64,000 nucleotides of DNA from an uncultured Anaerolineales bacterium (GTDB taxonomy: Bacteria; Chloroflexota; Anaerolineae; Anaerolineales; UBA6663), in the NCBI GenBank assembly GCA_937952305.1, contig CALFZO010000061.1, positions 148,688 through 212,687 of the forward strand, written 5' to 3'. Shown in pieces: positions 16,399-25,009 of the stretch. The notes under the pieces were generated by a model that was given only the letters and a program-made list of their open reading frames with translations, had not been told where the DNA came from and made no database searches. Every line of letters begins with the position of its first letter. Position 1 is the first letter of the stretch. Both the position numbers and the translations under genes were made by a program.

Positions 16399-17478
16399 TC
16401 AGACCGCGTCCGGCCCGGTCAGGCGGTAAACGGTCAGTTCGCCGTCCAGGCCTTTCAGCGCGGCTCGCGTCGTCTGCAGCGGCCGCCCGGCCAGCAAAGC
16501 CGCGGCCTCGGCCTCGCCGTGGACGGCGTCGGTGAAGGCCACGTCACGCCCGCGCGAGAGGCCCTGGACCCGGGCCGCGACATTCACGGTGGTGCCGAAG
16601 TAGTCCGGCCGGTCGTTGAGAGTGACGTGCAGACAGGGCCCGCTGTGCAGGCCGATTTTGAGGATCAACTGCTCGTCGCCGGCCAACCGCTCGCGCTGGT
16701 TGAGGCGCGCGATCCCGGCCTGCATCGCCAGCGCGGCCTGCAAGGCCTCGGCCGGCGTCTGAAAGGCGGCCATGACAGCGTCGCCGATGTTCTTGACTAC
16801 CGTGCCGCCGTGCCGATCCGCCGCCGCGAATAACTCAGCGAAGTGCAGGCGCACCAGGTGGTAAGCGCGCGGGTCGCCGCGCTGAGCGTACAGCGCCGTG
16901 GAGCCGGCCAGGTCCGTGAAGAGCAAGGCCACGCGCGCCACCTCCAGGCTCTCGTCTGGGAGCAGCCGCTCCTGCGGGAAGAGCCGTTGAAATTCCGGGA
17001 GCAGCAGCAGGGTGTGGCCGGGGACGGCGCCCAGGCGCGCCTCCACCTCCGCCCGGTAAGCACGGTCGTCGGCCGCCGGGGTCAGCGCGCGGAAGCGGCG
17101 ATGGACGCTGAAGGTGACGCGGACCTCCTGGTCCAGCCGGGGTGCATGGGTGGCCTGACAGAAGCTGCAGGTCGTTTCGTGCCGCAGCCCGTTAAGCCCG
17201 GTGTGGGCGGTGGCCTGCCCGCAGCGCGGGCAGCGCACGTCCCAGTGCAGGGTGATCAGGCCTTCATACAGGGCGGCCACGAGCAGCCGCAGGGCGCCGC
17301 GTTCGTCGAGGCCGAGTTGTTCGGCCAGGTGGCGCGGGTTGGCGTGGTAGACCGCGCGCGGCGCGGATCGCTCCAGGAAGGCGGCCAGCCGGCCGCCCTC
17401 GGCGGGGCTGAAGCCGTGTTTCTCCAGGTTGGCGGCGGCGGCGGCCAGACTGGGGCGGCGCTGGAACAGGGAGACCAT
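16399..17478 (-). CDS. Class III adenylate/guanylate cyclase-domain protein
   Basis: A 359-residue soluble protein. Residues 1-90 are helical and resemble the DUF5939-type N-terminus found on some bacterial cyclases. A CxxC pair at about 94-97 and a second at about 114-117 form a zinc ribbon. The cyclase domain covers about 185-355: metal-binding Asp in LLFTDLAGSTAL, KNIGDAVMAAF, and YFGTTVNVAARVQ. A metal-binding Asp and the Asn/Arg pair are present, so activity is plausible; cAMP versus cGMP cannot be decided. It stands alone with about 100 bases on each side. Confidence 0.88.
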   Translation of the reverse strand: MVSLFQRRPSLAAAAANLEKHGFSPAEGGRLAAFLERSAPRAVYHANPRHLAEQLGLDERGALRLLVAALYEGLITLHWDVRCPRCGQATAHTGLNGLRHETTCSFCQATHAPRLDQEVRVTFSVHRRFRALTPAADDRAYRAEVEARLGAVPGHTLLLLPEFQRLFPQERLLPDESLEVARVALLFTDLAGSTALYAQRGDPRAYHLVRLHFAELFAAADRHGGTVVKNIGDAVMAAFQTPAEALQAALAMQAGIARLNQRERLAGDEQLILKIGLHSGPCLHVTLNDRPDYFGTTVNVAARVQGLSRGRDVAFTDAVHGEAEAAALLAGRPLQTTRAALKGLDGELTVYRLTGPDAV

Positions 17479-17576
17479 GCTGACCTCGCGGAGAGGGAAA
17501 GGGCGGCCGAGGGCCGTCCAGCCGCCAAGGATAGGACGAGGCAGGCGGTCGATTTGTTACACAGCCAACGCGGCGG

Positions 17577-19310
17577 TTAGGGCCCGCTGTGGCGGAAGAC
17601 CATGAGTTCGCCGCCGTTGCCCTCCATTACCAGGAGCTTGCCGCTGACGTAGGTGTAGCGCGGCCGCATCCCGTCGCTGTAAGCCTGGGAGGCCGAGGTC
17701 GGTGTCGGCGGATCGAAGGTGTTCCAGTAAGTCCAGAAGCCGGGGCCGTCCCAGTAGCGTCCATCGCCAAACAGGGTCAGCCCACAGGTGGTGGAGTGCG
17801 TCGTCGCGTTGAAGTTGCCGCAGGACGCCTGGCGTCGGATGACGGCCGGCCGATTGGCGGTGACGATAGGGTTGGAGTAGGACAAGCCGCGGCTGCTGGC
17901 GCGGTCGGTGATGCGCACGGCCTCGCTGGCCCCCCAATGGGCGTGGAAGAGCGTCGTGCCTGCCATCGTGATCGGGTTGAGCTCGTCGGTGACATGAATG
18001 TAGGAGTTGCCGCCGGCCCCGTTGTAGCGGCTCATGCGCACGAAGCGCAGGTCGCCGGCCGCCAACCCGGAGATCGTACTGCCATCCAGCACCATCTCGC
18101 CCATGTGCGAGTCCCACCGGCCGTCGGGCGGGTTGGACTGCCCGTTGCGGAAGGGGATATAAGCCACCTGCTTGCCATCCGCCCAACTCCGCACCACGGG
18201 CAGCGGCCCGGTGGTGAGGCAGGCCTGGCCGCTGCATAAGTCTTCCGTGCCGCCATACCCCACAGCTGGGATAAACTTCTTCGTGCCGTCGTCCAGGTTG
18301 AGGGCGAACAGGTTCTGCTTGGCGGCGTTGTTGTTGAGGAACGTGCGCGCCTCGCCGTTGCTGTTCGGCCAGATGCCCTTGGCGTTGCCGGTATAGCCCC
18401 ACAATCCGGCGTTGTGCTCCAGGCGCATGCGCAGGAAGACCACGCCGGCGCTGTCAGCCACCACCGGCCAGTACCAGCGGTACTCGTACTGGTTGGCGGT
18501 CGGCGGGTTAGACGTGGGCTTCACCTTCCACTTCTGCGTGCCGCTGCTGTTGTTGACAGCGTGCACATACAGGTCGGATGTGCCAAAGACCAGGACGTCG
18601 CGCGAGGCGGAGTAGGCCAGGCCGCTGCCGCGCACGGTGTCGCTGCCGGCCGAGTACACCCAGGCCTGGGCCAAGGTGACGGCGTTGACCTTGTGCAGCT
18701 GGCCGTTTTCGGCCAGGGCGTAGACGAAACCGTCGGCCACGAGCACGGCGCGGTTGACGGGACTGCCGACGGTGTAGGTGGTGGCGGCGCCCGTGGCGGC
18801 GTTTACCTTGTAGAGCTTGCCGTCGGCGCCGCCGGCGAAGACCATGCCGGTGGCCGGGTCATAGGCCGGGGTCGCGTTGAAGGTGGTCGCGGTGAGGTTC
18901 CAGCGCGCCTGGCCGCTGTCGGACGCCAGCGCATACAGCCCGTTCGCCCCGGCCGGCACAAACACGGAGCCGCCGCCCGCCACAGTGCGCGCCTCGCGCG
19001 GCGCGTTGTAGAAGTGGTTGCCGGTGCCACCGCTCCCGTCCGGGCCGTTCCACGTCCACAGCAGCGTCCAGGGCTCGGCCGGCTCGATATTGATGTAGCC
19101 GGTGCGCTGGGCATTGCCGGCCTCCTGCGTCCACTCGGCCAGGTTGGTGTAGGAGCGCGACGCCCACGGCAGGTAGACCGTGGTGGTGGCCAGTGGATCC
19201 GCCTGCCCCAAACGCTCGCCGGCGCAAGCCGGGCCGGCCGCCATCAACCCCACCAGGACGGCCAGAACACCCTGGCCGACCCACCGTGAAATCCAGCGCA
19301 GCTTAACCAT
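17577..19310 (-). CDS. Secreted PQQ-like beta-propeller protein
   Basis: A 577-residue protein with a signal peptide (about residues 1-30) ending before Gly-Glu. Repeats such as GLYALASDSGQARWNLT and KLYKVNAATGAATT are the blades of a PQQ/quinoprotein-like propeller. No catalytic site is apparent, so it may be a surface or binding protein. Right after the signal peptide the mature protein contains TTTVYLPWASRS, like the other secreted proteins here. GAGGTG lies two bases before the ATG. Oddly, a full terminator hairpin sits between that site and any upstream promoter. Confidence 0.8.
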   Translation of the reverse strand: MVKLRWISRWVGQGVLAVLVGLMAAGPACAGERLGQADPLATTTVYLPWASRSYTNLAEWTQEAGNAQRTGYINIEPAEPWTLLWTWNGPDGSGGTGNHFYNAPREARTVAGGGSVFVPAGANGLYALASDSGQARWNLTATTFNATPAYDPATGMVFAGGADGKLYKVNAATGAATTYTVGSPVNRAVLVADGFVYALAENGQLHKVNAVTLAQAWVYSAGSDTVRGSGLAYSASRDVLVFGTSDLYVHAVNNSSGTQKWKVKPTSNPPTANQYEYRWYWPVVADSAGVVFLRMRLEHNAGLWGYTGNAKGIWPNSNGEARTFLNNNAAKQNLFALNLDDGTKKFIPAVGYGGTEDLCSGQACLTTGPLPVVRSWADGKQVAYIPFRNGQSNPPDGRWDSHMGEMVLDGSTISGLAAGDLRFVRMSRYNGAGGNSYIHVTDELNPITMAGTTLFHAHWGASEAVRITDRASSRGLSYSNPIVTANRPAVIRRQASCGNFNATTHSTTCGLTLFGDGRYWDGPGFWTYWNTFDPPTPTSASQAYSDGMRPRYTYVSGKLLVMEGNGGELMVFRHSGP

Positions 19311-19320
19311 GGCACCTCAC

Positions 19321-19385
19321 AAAAAAACAGCGGCCGGACGGCCGCGCGTGATGACCCCCGCAGACCCTGGCAAGCCTGGGCCTGC
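19321..19385 (-). terminator. Tandem hairpins ending in an intrinsic terminator, just upstream of the propeller gene
   Basis: On the minus strand a rod-like hairpin (19385-19360) is followed by a six-base-pair GC hairpin (19345-19330) and seven T (19327-19321). It could end the upstream tldD-like transcript (stop at 19464). Only ten bases separate the T run from the next gene's ATG, and those hold its ribosome site, so it may also attenuate that gene. Confidence 0.7.
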
Positions 19386-19463
19386 CGGTTAATTTTAACG
19401 TTCAACGCGAAGGCGCCTCCACCGGAAAAATACCGAGGCCGCGCGCGGACGCTACGGAGGGGC

Positions 19464-20927
19464 TTACTCGAGGACACCGACCCGGACACCGCGAAAACGG
19501 GCCGGCGCGGCGCCGTGGCCGGTGTGCATCACCTGAACGGGCTGGCCCTTGCCGCAGTTGGGCGTGCCATACATCGTCCAGTGTTCGGCCGAACAGACCG
19601 CGTCACAGCTGTTCCAGAAGTCGGGCGTGTTGCCGGTGTAAGTGCAGTTCTTGAGCAGCCGCCCCAGCCGGCCGTTCTTGATCTCGTAGCCGACCTCGGT
19701 GCCGAACTGGAAGTTGTAGCGTTTGTCGTCGATGCTCCAGGAGCGGTTCGTCTCCATCAGGAGGCCGCTCTCGGTGTCCGCGATCAGGTCGGCCAGCCGC
19801 CAGGCGCCGGGTTCCAGGCTGACGTTGGTCATGCGCACCAGCGGCAGGCGGTTCCAGCCGGCCGCGCGCATGCAGCCGTTGGACGGGAGCTCCAAGCGCG
19901 CCGCGGTCTCGCGCGACATCAGGTAGCCGACAAACAGCCCGTCCCGCACGATCGGCGTCGTGGCGGCCGGCACGCCTTCGTCGTCCCAGCCGAACGTCCC
20001 CAGGCCGGTCGCGCGCACGGCGTCGGCGGTCAGGTTGACCACCTCGGCGCCATAGCGGAATCGGCCGCGCTTCTCCAGCGTCAGGAACGAGCCGCCGGCG
20101 TAGTCGGCCTCCGTCCCGAAGACGCGGTCCAGCTCGGTGGGATGGCCGCAGGACTCGTGGATCTGCAGCGCGAGCTGCGCGGCGCCCAGGATCACATCGG
20201 TGACCGTGTCGTGCGGGCAGGCCGCCGCCGACAACAGCTGCCGGGCCTCCGTCGCGACGCGCTCCGCCTGGCCGGGCAAGTCCATGGCCAGCACGTACTC
20301 CCAGCCGGCCGTGCCCTGCTGGCGTTCGGCCGAGTTCGGATAGGAGCGGCGCTGGACGTCGTCGGCCGTGATCGCCGTGGCCATGATCCCGCCGCCGGCT
20401 TCATACAGGGTCTGCGTGATATCAGCGCCTTCGCTATTGGCGAAGGCCTTGCGCTCGCGAACGAAGATCAGGCTGCCATGCCGGACGAGCGTCTCGCCGG
20501 CGCGGCGCGGCCCGGCGGCGCGCGCCATGGCGGCGTCGGCCGCGAACAACAGGCCCAGCTTAGCGTCCGTGGAAATCGCGAACGGGTCTACCTGGAGCGG
20601 CGTCGTATAGGCGCCGCGGCTGGTCACCGCCGCCCCTAATCGGATCGAGCCATTCCGCGCCAGGCCGGACGCCCGGGCAATGCGCACGGCCTGGGCGGCC
20701 ACGCGGTCGACCTCGGCCGCCGTCAGGGCCCGGCTGCTGGCAAACCCCCAGGCGCCATCCACCAGGACGCGCACGCCAAAGCCCGCCGATTCGACGTAGC
20801 TCAGGCCGTCGACGACGCCGTTCTTAACCGACAGGCTTTCCTCGGTCGATTCAATCAGGCGCACATCGGCGTAAGCCGCGCCGAGCAGGTGGGCGGTTTC
20901 CAGGGCACGGGCCAGCAACGGATCCAT
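19464..20927 (-). CDS. tldD: TldD/PmbA family metallopeptidase
   Basis: A 487-residue protein of the TldD/PmbA family, cytoplasmic zinc-dependent peptidases that process small peptides and degrade antitoxins. The zinc motif HExxxH is present as His257-Glu258-x3-His262 in LQIHESCGHPTELD. The C-terminal GGSFLTLEKRG and NGCMRAAG-like blocks fit too. The ATG at 20927 is chosen because it begins the conserved N-terminus and sits seven bases after a perfect TATAAT, suggesting a leaderless mRNA. The PmbA partner is not in the window. A longer frame to 22535 is only the shadow of accC. Confidence 0.9.
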   Translation of the reverse strand: MDPLLARALETAHLLGAAYADVRLIESTEESLSVKNGVVDGLSYVESAGFGVRVLVDGAWGFASSRALTAAEVDRVAAQAVRIARASGLARNGSIRLGAAVTSRGAYTTPLQVDPFAISTDAKLGLLFAADAAMARAAGPRRAGETLVRHGSLIFVRERKAFANSEGADITQTLYEAGGGIMATAITADDVQRRSYPNSAERQQGTAGWEYVLAMDLPGQAERVATEARQLLSAAACPHDTVTDVILGAAQLALQIHESCGHPTELDRVFGTEADYAGGSFLTLEKRGRFRYGAEVVNLTADAVRATGLGTFGWDDEGVPAATTPIVRDGLFVGYLMSRETAARLELPSNGCMRAAGWNRLPLVRMTNVSLEPGAWRLADLIADTESGLLMETNRSWSIDDKRYNFQFGTEVGYEIKNGRLGRLLKNCTYTGNTPDFWNSCDAVCSAEHWTMYGTPNCGKGQPVQVMHTGHGAAPARFRGVRVGVLE

Positions 20928-20934
20928 GCGCCCG

Positions 20935-20940
20935 ATTATA
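20935..20940 (-). promoter_or_regulatory. TATAAT -10 box seven bases before the tldD start
   Basis: Reading TATAAT from 20940 down to 20935, then seven bases, then the ATG at 20927. The spacing leaves no room for a ribosome site, so translation would begin at or next to the mRNA 5' end. Confidence 0.6.
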
Positions 20941-20982
20941 CGCGGATGCCGCCGGAACCGGCCGCGATAGGAGGCGGGATAG

Positions 20983-21002
20983 CTCCGCGCTATAATGCGG
21001 AG
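20983..21002 (+). promoter_or_regulatory. TATAAT inside a palindrome, accC promoter/operator
   Basis: TATAAT at 20991-20996 lies in a six-base inverted repeat: CTCCGC (20983-20988) and GCGGAG (20997-21002). Transcription would begin near 21003, 25 bases before the accC start, which has AGGAG. A palindrome over the -10 is the expected position of a repressor site. Confidence 0.55.
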
Positions 21003-21026
21003 TGAAGTCGCCTGATTAGGAGCGCT

Positions 21027-22541
21027 ATGTTCAAAAAGGTCCTGATCGCCAACCGGGGCGAGATCGCCGTCCGCGTCATCCGCGCCTGCAAGGAGCTGGG
21101 CATCCGCACGGTCGCCGTCTTCTCGGACGTGGACCGCGGCGCCCTGCACGTCCGCTACGCCGACGAGGCCTACCGGCTCGGACCGGCGCCGTCGCGGGAG
21201 AGCTACCTGCGCATCGACAAGATCCTGGCCATCGCCCGCCAGGCTGAAGTGGACGCCATCCACCCCGGCTACGGCTTTCTGGCGGAGCGCGAGGACTTTG
21301 CCGAGGCCTGCGCCGAGGCCGGCATCGCCTTCATCGGTCCCAAGCCGTCGGCCATCGCCGCCATGGGCGACAAGGCCGTGGCCCGCGCGACCGTGGCCAA
21401 GGCCGGCGTGCCGGTCATCCCCGGCACCGAAGGCGAAGGCGACCTGCGCGACGACGACCTGCTGGCGATCGCGCCGCAGATCGGTTTTCCGCTGCTGATC
21501 AAAGCCACTGCCGGCGGGGGCGGCAAAGGCATGCGCGAAGTGCAGGCGCTGGACGAGATGCGCGGCCGGCTGGCGGCCGCGCGCCGCGAGGCCGAGGCCG
21601 CCTTCGGCGACGGCAACGTCTATCTGGAGAAGTTGATCACCGGCGCACGCCACATCGAGATCCAGATCCTGGCCGACCACCACGGCAACGTCATCCACCT
21701 GGGCGAGCGCGAGTGCTCGCTGCAGCGCCGCCACCAGAAGATCCTGGAAGAAGCGCCGTCGCCGTTCATCGCCGACGATGAGGCCTTCCGCCAGCGCATG
21801 GGCGCCATGGCCTGCCGGGCGGCGGCGGCCGTGGATTACCACAACGCCGGCACGATCGAATGCCTGGTGGATAAAGACCAGAATTTCTACTTCATGGAGA
21901 TGAACACCCGCCTGCAGGTGGAGCACCCAGTCACCGAACTGGTGACCGGCGTGGACATCGTCAAGGAGCAGATCCGCATCGCGCGCGGCCGCAAACTGCG
22001 CTACACCCAGGCCGACGTCAAGCTCAACGGCTGGGCGATCGAGTGCCGCATCAACGCCGAGGATCCGTACAACAACTTCCTGCCGTCGACGGGCACCATC
22101 GAGGTCACCGTGCTGCCCACCGGCCCCGGCATCCGCGTCGACACCGGCGTGTATGCCGGCTTCGAGATCACGCCGTATTACGACTCGCTCATCGGCAAGC
22201 TGATCTGCTACGGTGAGACGCGCGGCGAAGCCATCCTGCGCATGCGCCGCGCGCTGGAGGAGTACCGCATCGTCGGCGTCAAGACCACGCTGCCCTTCCA
22301 CCAACGCATCCTGGATTCGCACCGCTTCCTGGCCGGCAGCTTTGACACGCGCTTCATCGAGGAGCGCTTCAGCCTGGAGGAGATGGAAGAAGGCAAAGAA
22401 ACCTTCCCGCACATCGCCGCCATCATGGCCACCGTGGCCGCACACCGGCAAAGCCAGCAGGCGGCGCAGCTGGTCCAGCGCGGCAAGCGCGACACCAGCA
22501 ACTGGAAATGGGTCGGCCGTTATGAGCGGATGCACCGCTGA
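21027..22541 (+). CDS. accC: Biotin carboxylase subunit of acyl-CoA carboxylase
   Basis: A 504-residue ATP-grasp enzyme that carboxylates the biotin of a carrier protein with bicarbonate and ATP. Signatures: FKKVLIANRGEIAVRVIRAC at the start, the glycine-rich ATP loop KATAGGGGKGMREV, the block LGERECSLQRRHQKILEE, and the catalytic MNTRLQVEHPVTE. Length is normal for a free subunit, slightly long through a polar C-terminal tail. AGGAG lies five bases before the ATG. Since a separate biotin carrier, methylmalonyl-CoA mutase and epimerase follow, it may serve propionyl-CoA carboxylation rather than, or as well as, fatty acid synthesis. Confidence 0.95.
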   Translation: MFKKVLIANRGEIAVRVIRACKELGIRTVAVFSDVDRGALHVRYADEAYRLGPAPSRESYLRIDKILAIARQAEVDAIHPGYGFLAEREDFAEACAEAGIAFIGPKPSAIAAMGDKAVARATVAKAGVPVIPGTEGEGDLRDDDLLAIAPQIGFPLLIKATAGGGGKGMREVQALDEMRGRLAAARREAEAAFGDGNVYLEKLITGARHIEIQILADHHGNVIHLGERECSLQRRHQKILEEAPSPFIADDEAFRQRMGAMACRAAAAVDYHNAGTIECLVDKDQNFYFMEMNTRLQVEHPVTELVTGVDIVKEQIRIARGRKLRYTQADVKLNGWAIECRINAEDPYNNFLPSTGTIEVTVLPTGPGIRVDTGVYAGFEITPYYDSLIGKLICYGETRGEAILRMRRALEEYRIVGVKTTLPFHQRILDSHRFLAGSFDTRFIEERFSLEEMEEGKETFPHIAAIMATVAAHRQSQQAAQLVQRGKRDTSNWKWVGRYERMHR

Positions 22542-22562
22542 GCCCGCCGCCCGCGCGCGGCC

Positions 22563-24383
22563 ATGAACCGCCCGCCGGCCGCCTCCCCGGCGGCACCGCT
22601 GGCGATCTGGCGGCCGCTGCCGCGCGCGGGCTGGGTCATCGTCGGCCTTTACGGGCTGCTGGCGCTGGCCTACAACGTCGTCCAGCCGCCGTTTGAAACC
22701 TCAGACGAGCGCGAGCACTTCGGCTATGTGCAATTCCTGTTGCAGGAGCAGCGCGTCCCGGTCTTCGTCCCGGGCGAACAGTCGGAATACCACCAGCCGC
22801 CGCTCTACTACCTGGCGGCCGCGCTCCTGGCGGCGCCTTTCCCGGCCCGCGATCTGGCCGACTATGAGGCGCGGCGCAATCCGTACGCCGGCTTCCGCCA
22901 CTGGGAGCCCGGCGTGGACAACAAGAACCTGTTCCTGCACGGCCCGTGGGATGCTTGGCCGTTCCGCGACACGGCCCTGGCCGTCCACGTCGCGCGGTTG
23001 ACGTCGCTGCTTTTCGGCCTGCTGACCGTGATCGCCGTCTATCAGGTGGGCCGGGCTCTGCTGGACGAGGGCGGCGCCCTGGCCGCCCTGGGCCTGGCGG
23101 CTTTCCTGCCGATGTTCGTGAGTGTCAGCGGCTCGGTGCAGAATGACGCCGGGGCGGCGGCTCTGGGCGCCGTCAGCCTGTGGCTGGCGTTGCGCTGCCA
23201 TGCGGCCGGCTTCACGGCGCGGCGCGCCGCCGGGCTTGGCCTGGTCATCGGCCTGGGCGGGCTGATGAAGTTGACGGCTCTGCTCCTGTGGATCCCGGCC
23301 GCTGCGCTGCTGCTCTTCTGGGCCGAGGGCGCCCGCCGCCCCTGGCGCGCGGCGCTCGGGCTGCTGGCCTGGCTCGGCGTCGGCGCCGCTCTCGGCGGGG
23401 GCTGGTGGTATGCGCGCAACTGGTTGTTGTTCGGCGAGCCGACCAGCCTGAGTGCCAACCTGGCGACCTACGCCATCCATCCGGCCAGCGTCGGCTTCGC
23501 GTGGTGGGGTGACGGCCTGGCGTATGCCTGGGCCACGTTCTGGGGCCGCATCGGCTGGGGTGAGCTGGGCCTGCCGAACTGGGTCTACTCCGGATTGGCT
23601 GGCGTGACCGGGCTGGCCGCCTTCGGCCTGACGCGAGGCTGGCGGCGCTGGCCGGCCGAGCAGCGCGGCCGGGTTGTCGCCCTGCTGTTGAGCGGTCTGG
23701 TGCTGACTGTGGCCCTGATCGGCTACATCACTTTGAGCCCCACCGGCGCCCAGGGCCGTTACCTCTATCCGGCCCTGCCCGCGTTTGGCGTCCTGGTGGT
23801 GCTCGGCCTCCGCGCTTTAGCGCCGCGGCGCGCGCGCCGCCTGCTCACCTGGGCCGGGCCAGTCACCTCGGCGACCCTGAGTGTGGCCCTGCTGACCGTC
23901 GTCTTGATCCCGGCCTACACGCCGCCCCCGGCCCTGTCCGGCCTGCCGGTGTCGGCGACCCGCGTGGACGCCGTCCTGGGCGATGTGGCCGTGATCCGCG
24001 GCTATGCGGTTTCGGCCGGCCGCGCGCATCCCGGCGACCGCGTCGTCGTCTCGATCTTTTGGGAACCGCTGCGGCGCACCGCGCTGCCGTATTCCGTCTT
24101 TGTGCATTTGCTGGAGGCCGGGACGAAGCTGATCGCGCAGCGCGACACCTATCCGGGTCTGGGCCGCAACCCGACCACGGCCTGGGAGCCGGGCCGCCTC
24201 TTTGAGGATCGTTACACCGTCCTCATCCCGGAGAATGTGGCGACGCCGCTGCTGGCGTTCTGGAAAGTGGGCTTGTGGCAAGCGGAGACCGACGAGCGCG
24301 CCTGGCTGCTGGACGACGCCGGCCAACCGGTCGACTCGGGTCTGCCCTTCGGCCGGTTGGAACTCGTGCCCTCCGGCTGTTGA
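22563..24383 (+). CDS. GT-C type membrane protein with C-terminal extracytoplasmic domain
   Basis: A 606-residue protein with about eleven helices. After the first helix comes the acidic loop PPFETSDEREHFGYVQF and further on EYHQPPLYY, a pattern common to GT39/DUF2142-like GT-C enzymes that use lipid-linked sugars. After the last helix (about residue 455) a 140-residue soluble domain rich in beta structure follows, probably outside the membrane. No ribosome site is seen before the ATG, 21 bases after accC; coupling to accC is likely. Its place between two carboxylase subunit genes is odd. Confidence 0.72.
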   Translation: MNRPPAASPAAPLAIWRPLPRAGWVIVGLYGLLALAYNVVQPPFETSDEREHFGYVQFLLQEQRVPVFVPGEQSEYHQPPLYYLAAALLAAPFPARDLADYEARRNPYAGFRHWEPGVDNKNLFLHGPWDAWPFRDTALAVHVARLTSLLFGLLTVIAVYQVGRALLDEGGALAALGLAAFLPMFVSVSGSVQNDAGAAALGAVSLWLALRCHAAGFTARRAAGLGLVIGLGGLMKLTALLLWIPAAALLLFWAEGARRPWRAALGLLAWLGVGAALGGGWWYARNWLLFGEPTSLSANLATYAIHPASVGFAWWGDGLAYAWATFWGRIGWGELGLPNWVYSGLAGVTGLAAFGLTRGWRRWPAEQRGRVVALLLSGLVLTVALIGYITLSPTGAQGRYLYPALPAFGVLVVLGLRALAPRRARRLLTWAGPVTSATLSVALLTVVLIPAYTPPPALSGLPVSATRVDAVLGDVAVIRGYAVSAGRAHPGDRVVVSIFWEPLRRTALPYSVFVHLLEAGTKLIAQRDTYPGLGRNPTTAWEPGRLFEDRYTVLIPENVATPLLAFWKVGLWQAETDERAWLLDDAGQPVDSGLPFGRLELVPSGC

Positions 24384-24407
24384 GGCCGGCGGCCAAAACA
24401 GGACTCT

Positions 24408-24914
24408 ATGAAATACATCACCACCGTCAATGCGCAGACCTTCGCCATCGAAGTCATCGACGATCATCATGTCCTGGTGGACGGGGTGGAGTACGAGGTC
24501 GACTTTGTGCGCATCGGCGACCAGCCGGTCTACACGCTCCTGGTGAATGGCCAATCGCATGAGGCCTTCGTCTACCCGGGCGATGAATTCGGCGAGCAGC
24601 AGGTGCTCCTGCATGGCAGCCTCTACTCGGCGCTGGTCGAGGACGAGCGCGAGAAGCGCCTGCGCGCGGCCGGCGGCGTGGCCGCGGGCGGCCCGTCCGG
24701 CGAGTTCAACCTCAAGGCGCCGATGCCGGGCCTGGTGGTCGCCGTGCCGGTGGAGGAGGGTCAGGCGGTCCAGAAGGGCGACAACCTGATCATCCTTGAG
24801 TCGATGAAGATGCAGAATGAGCTCAGGAGCCCGCGCGACGGCACGGTCCACCGCATCAAGGTCAAGCCCGGCGACAGCGTCGAGCAGAACCAGGTCATGA
24901 TCACCATTGCTTGA
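24408..24914 (+). CDS. Biotin carboxyl carrier protein
   Basis: A 168-residue carrier. The C-terminal 75 residues form a biotinyl domain with the biotinylated Lys134 in LESMKMQNEL. The N-terminal 90 residues contain a small beta-rich region (VDGVEYEVDFVRIGD) resembling the stretch before the biotinyl domain in propionyl-CoA carboxylase alpha chains. So it looks like the detached C-terminal part of such a chain. AGGA precedes the ATG. The partner is the biotin carboxylase two genes upstream. Confidence 0.9.
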   Translation: MKYITTVNAQTFAIEVIDDHHVLVDGVEYEVDFVRIGDQPVYTLLVNGQSHEAFVYPGDEFGEQQVLLHGSLYSALVEDEREKRLRAAGGVAAGGPSGEFNLKAPMPGLVVAVPVEEGQAVQKGDNLIILESMKMQNELRSPRDGTVHRIKVKPGDSVEQNQVMITIA

Positions 24915-24996
24915 GGCAGACGACCGGCCGGCCGCCGCCGACAATCGGCTGATGACCCGGTGACGTTTTGTACTGAGGCCCAGCCGGCCGCCCGGC

Positions 24997-25002
24997 TACA
25001 AT
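24997..25002 (+). promoter_or_regulatory. TACAAT -10 box seven bases before a GT-C gene start
   Basis: TACAAT is followed by seven bases and then the ATG at 25010, again leaving no room for a ribosome site. This suggests a leaderless promoter within the carboxylase/mutase region. Confidence 0.5.
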
Positions 25003-25009
25003 CCCCCCG

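Noticed and set aside
20928..22535. N-terminal extension of the TldD-like protein over the accC gene
   Set aside because: The extension is the antisense of accC, and a promoter box lies right before the ATG at 20927.
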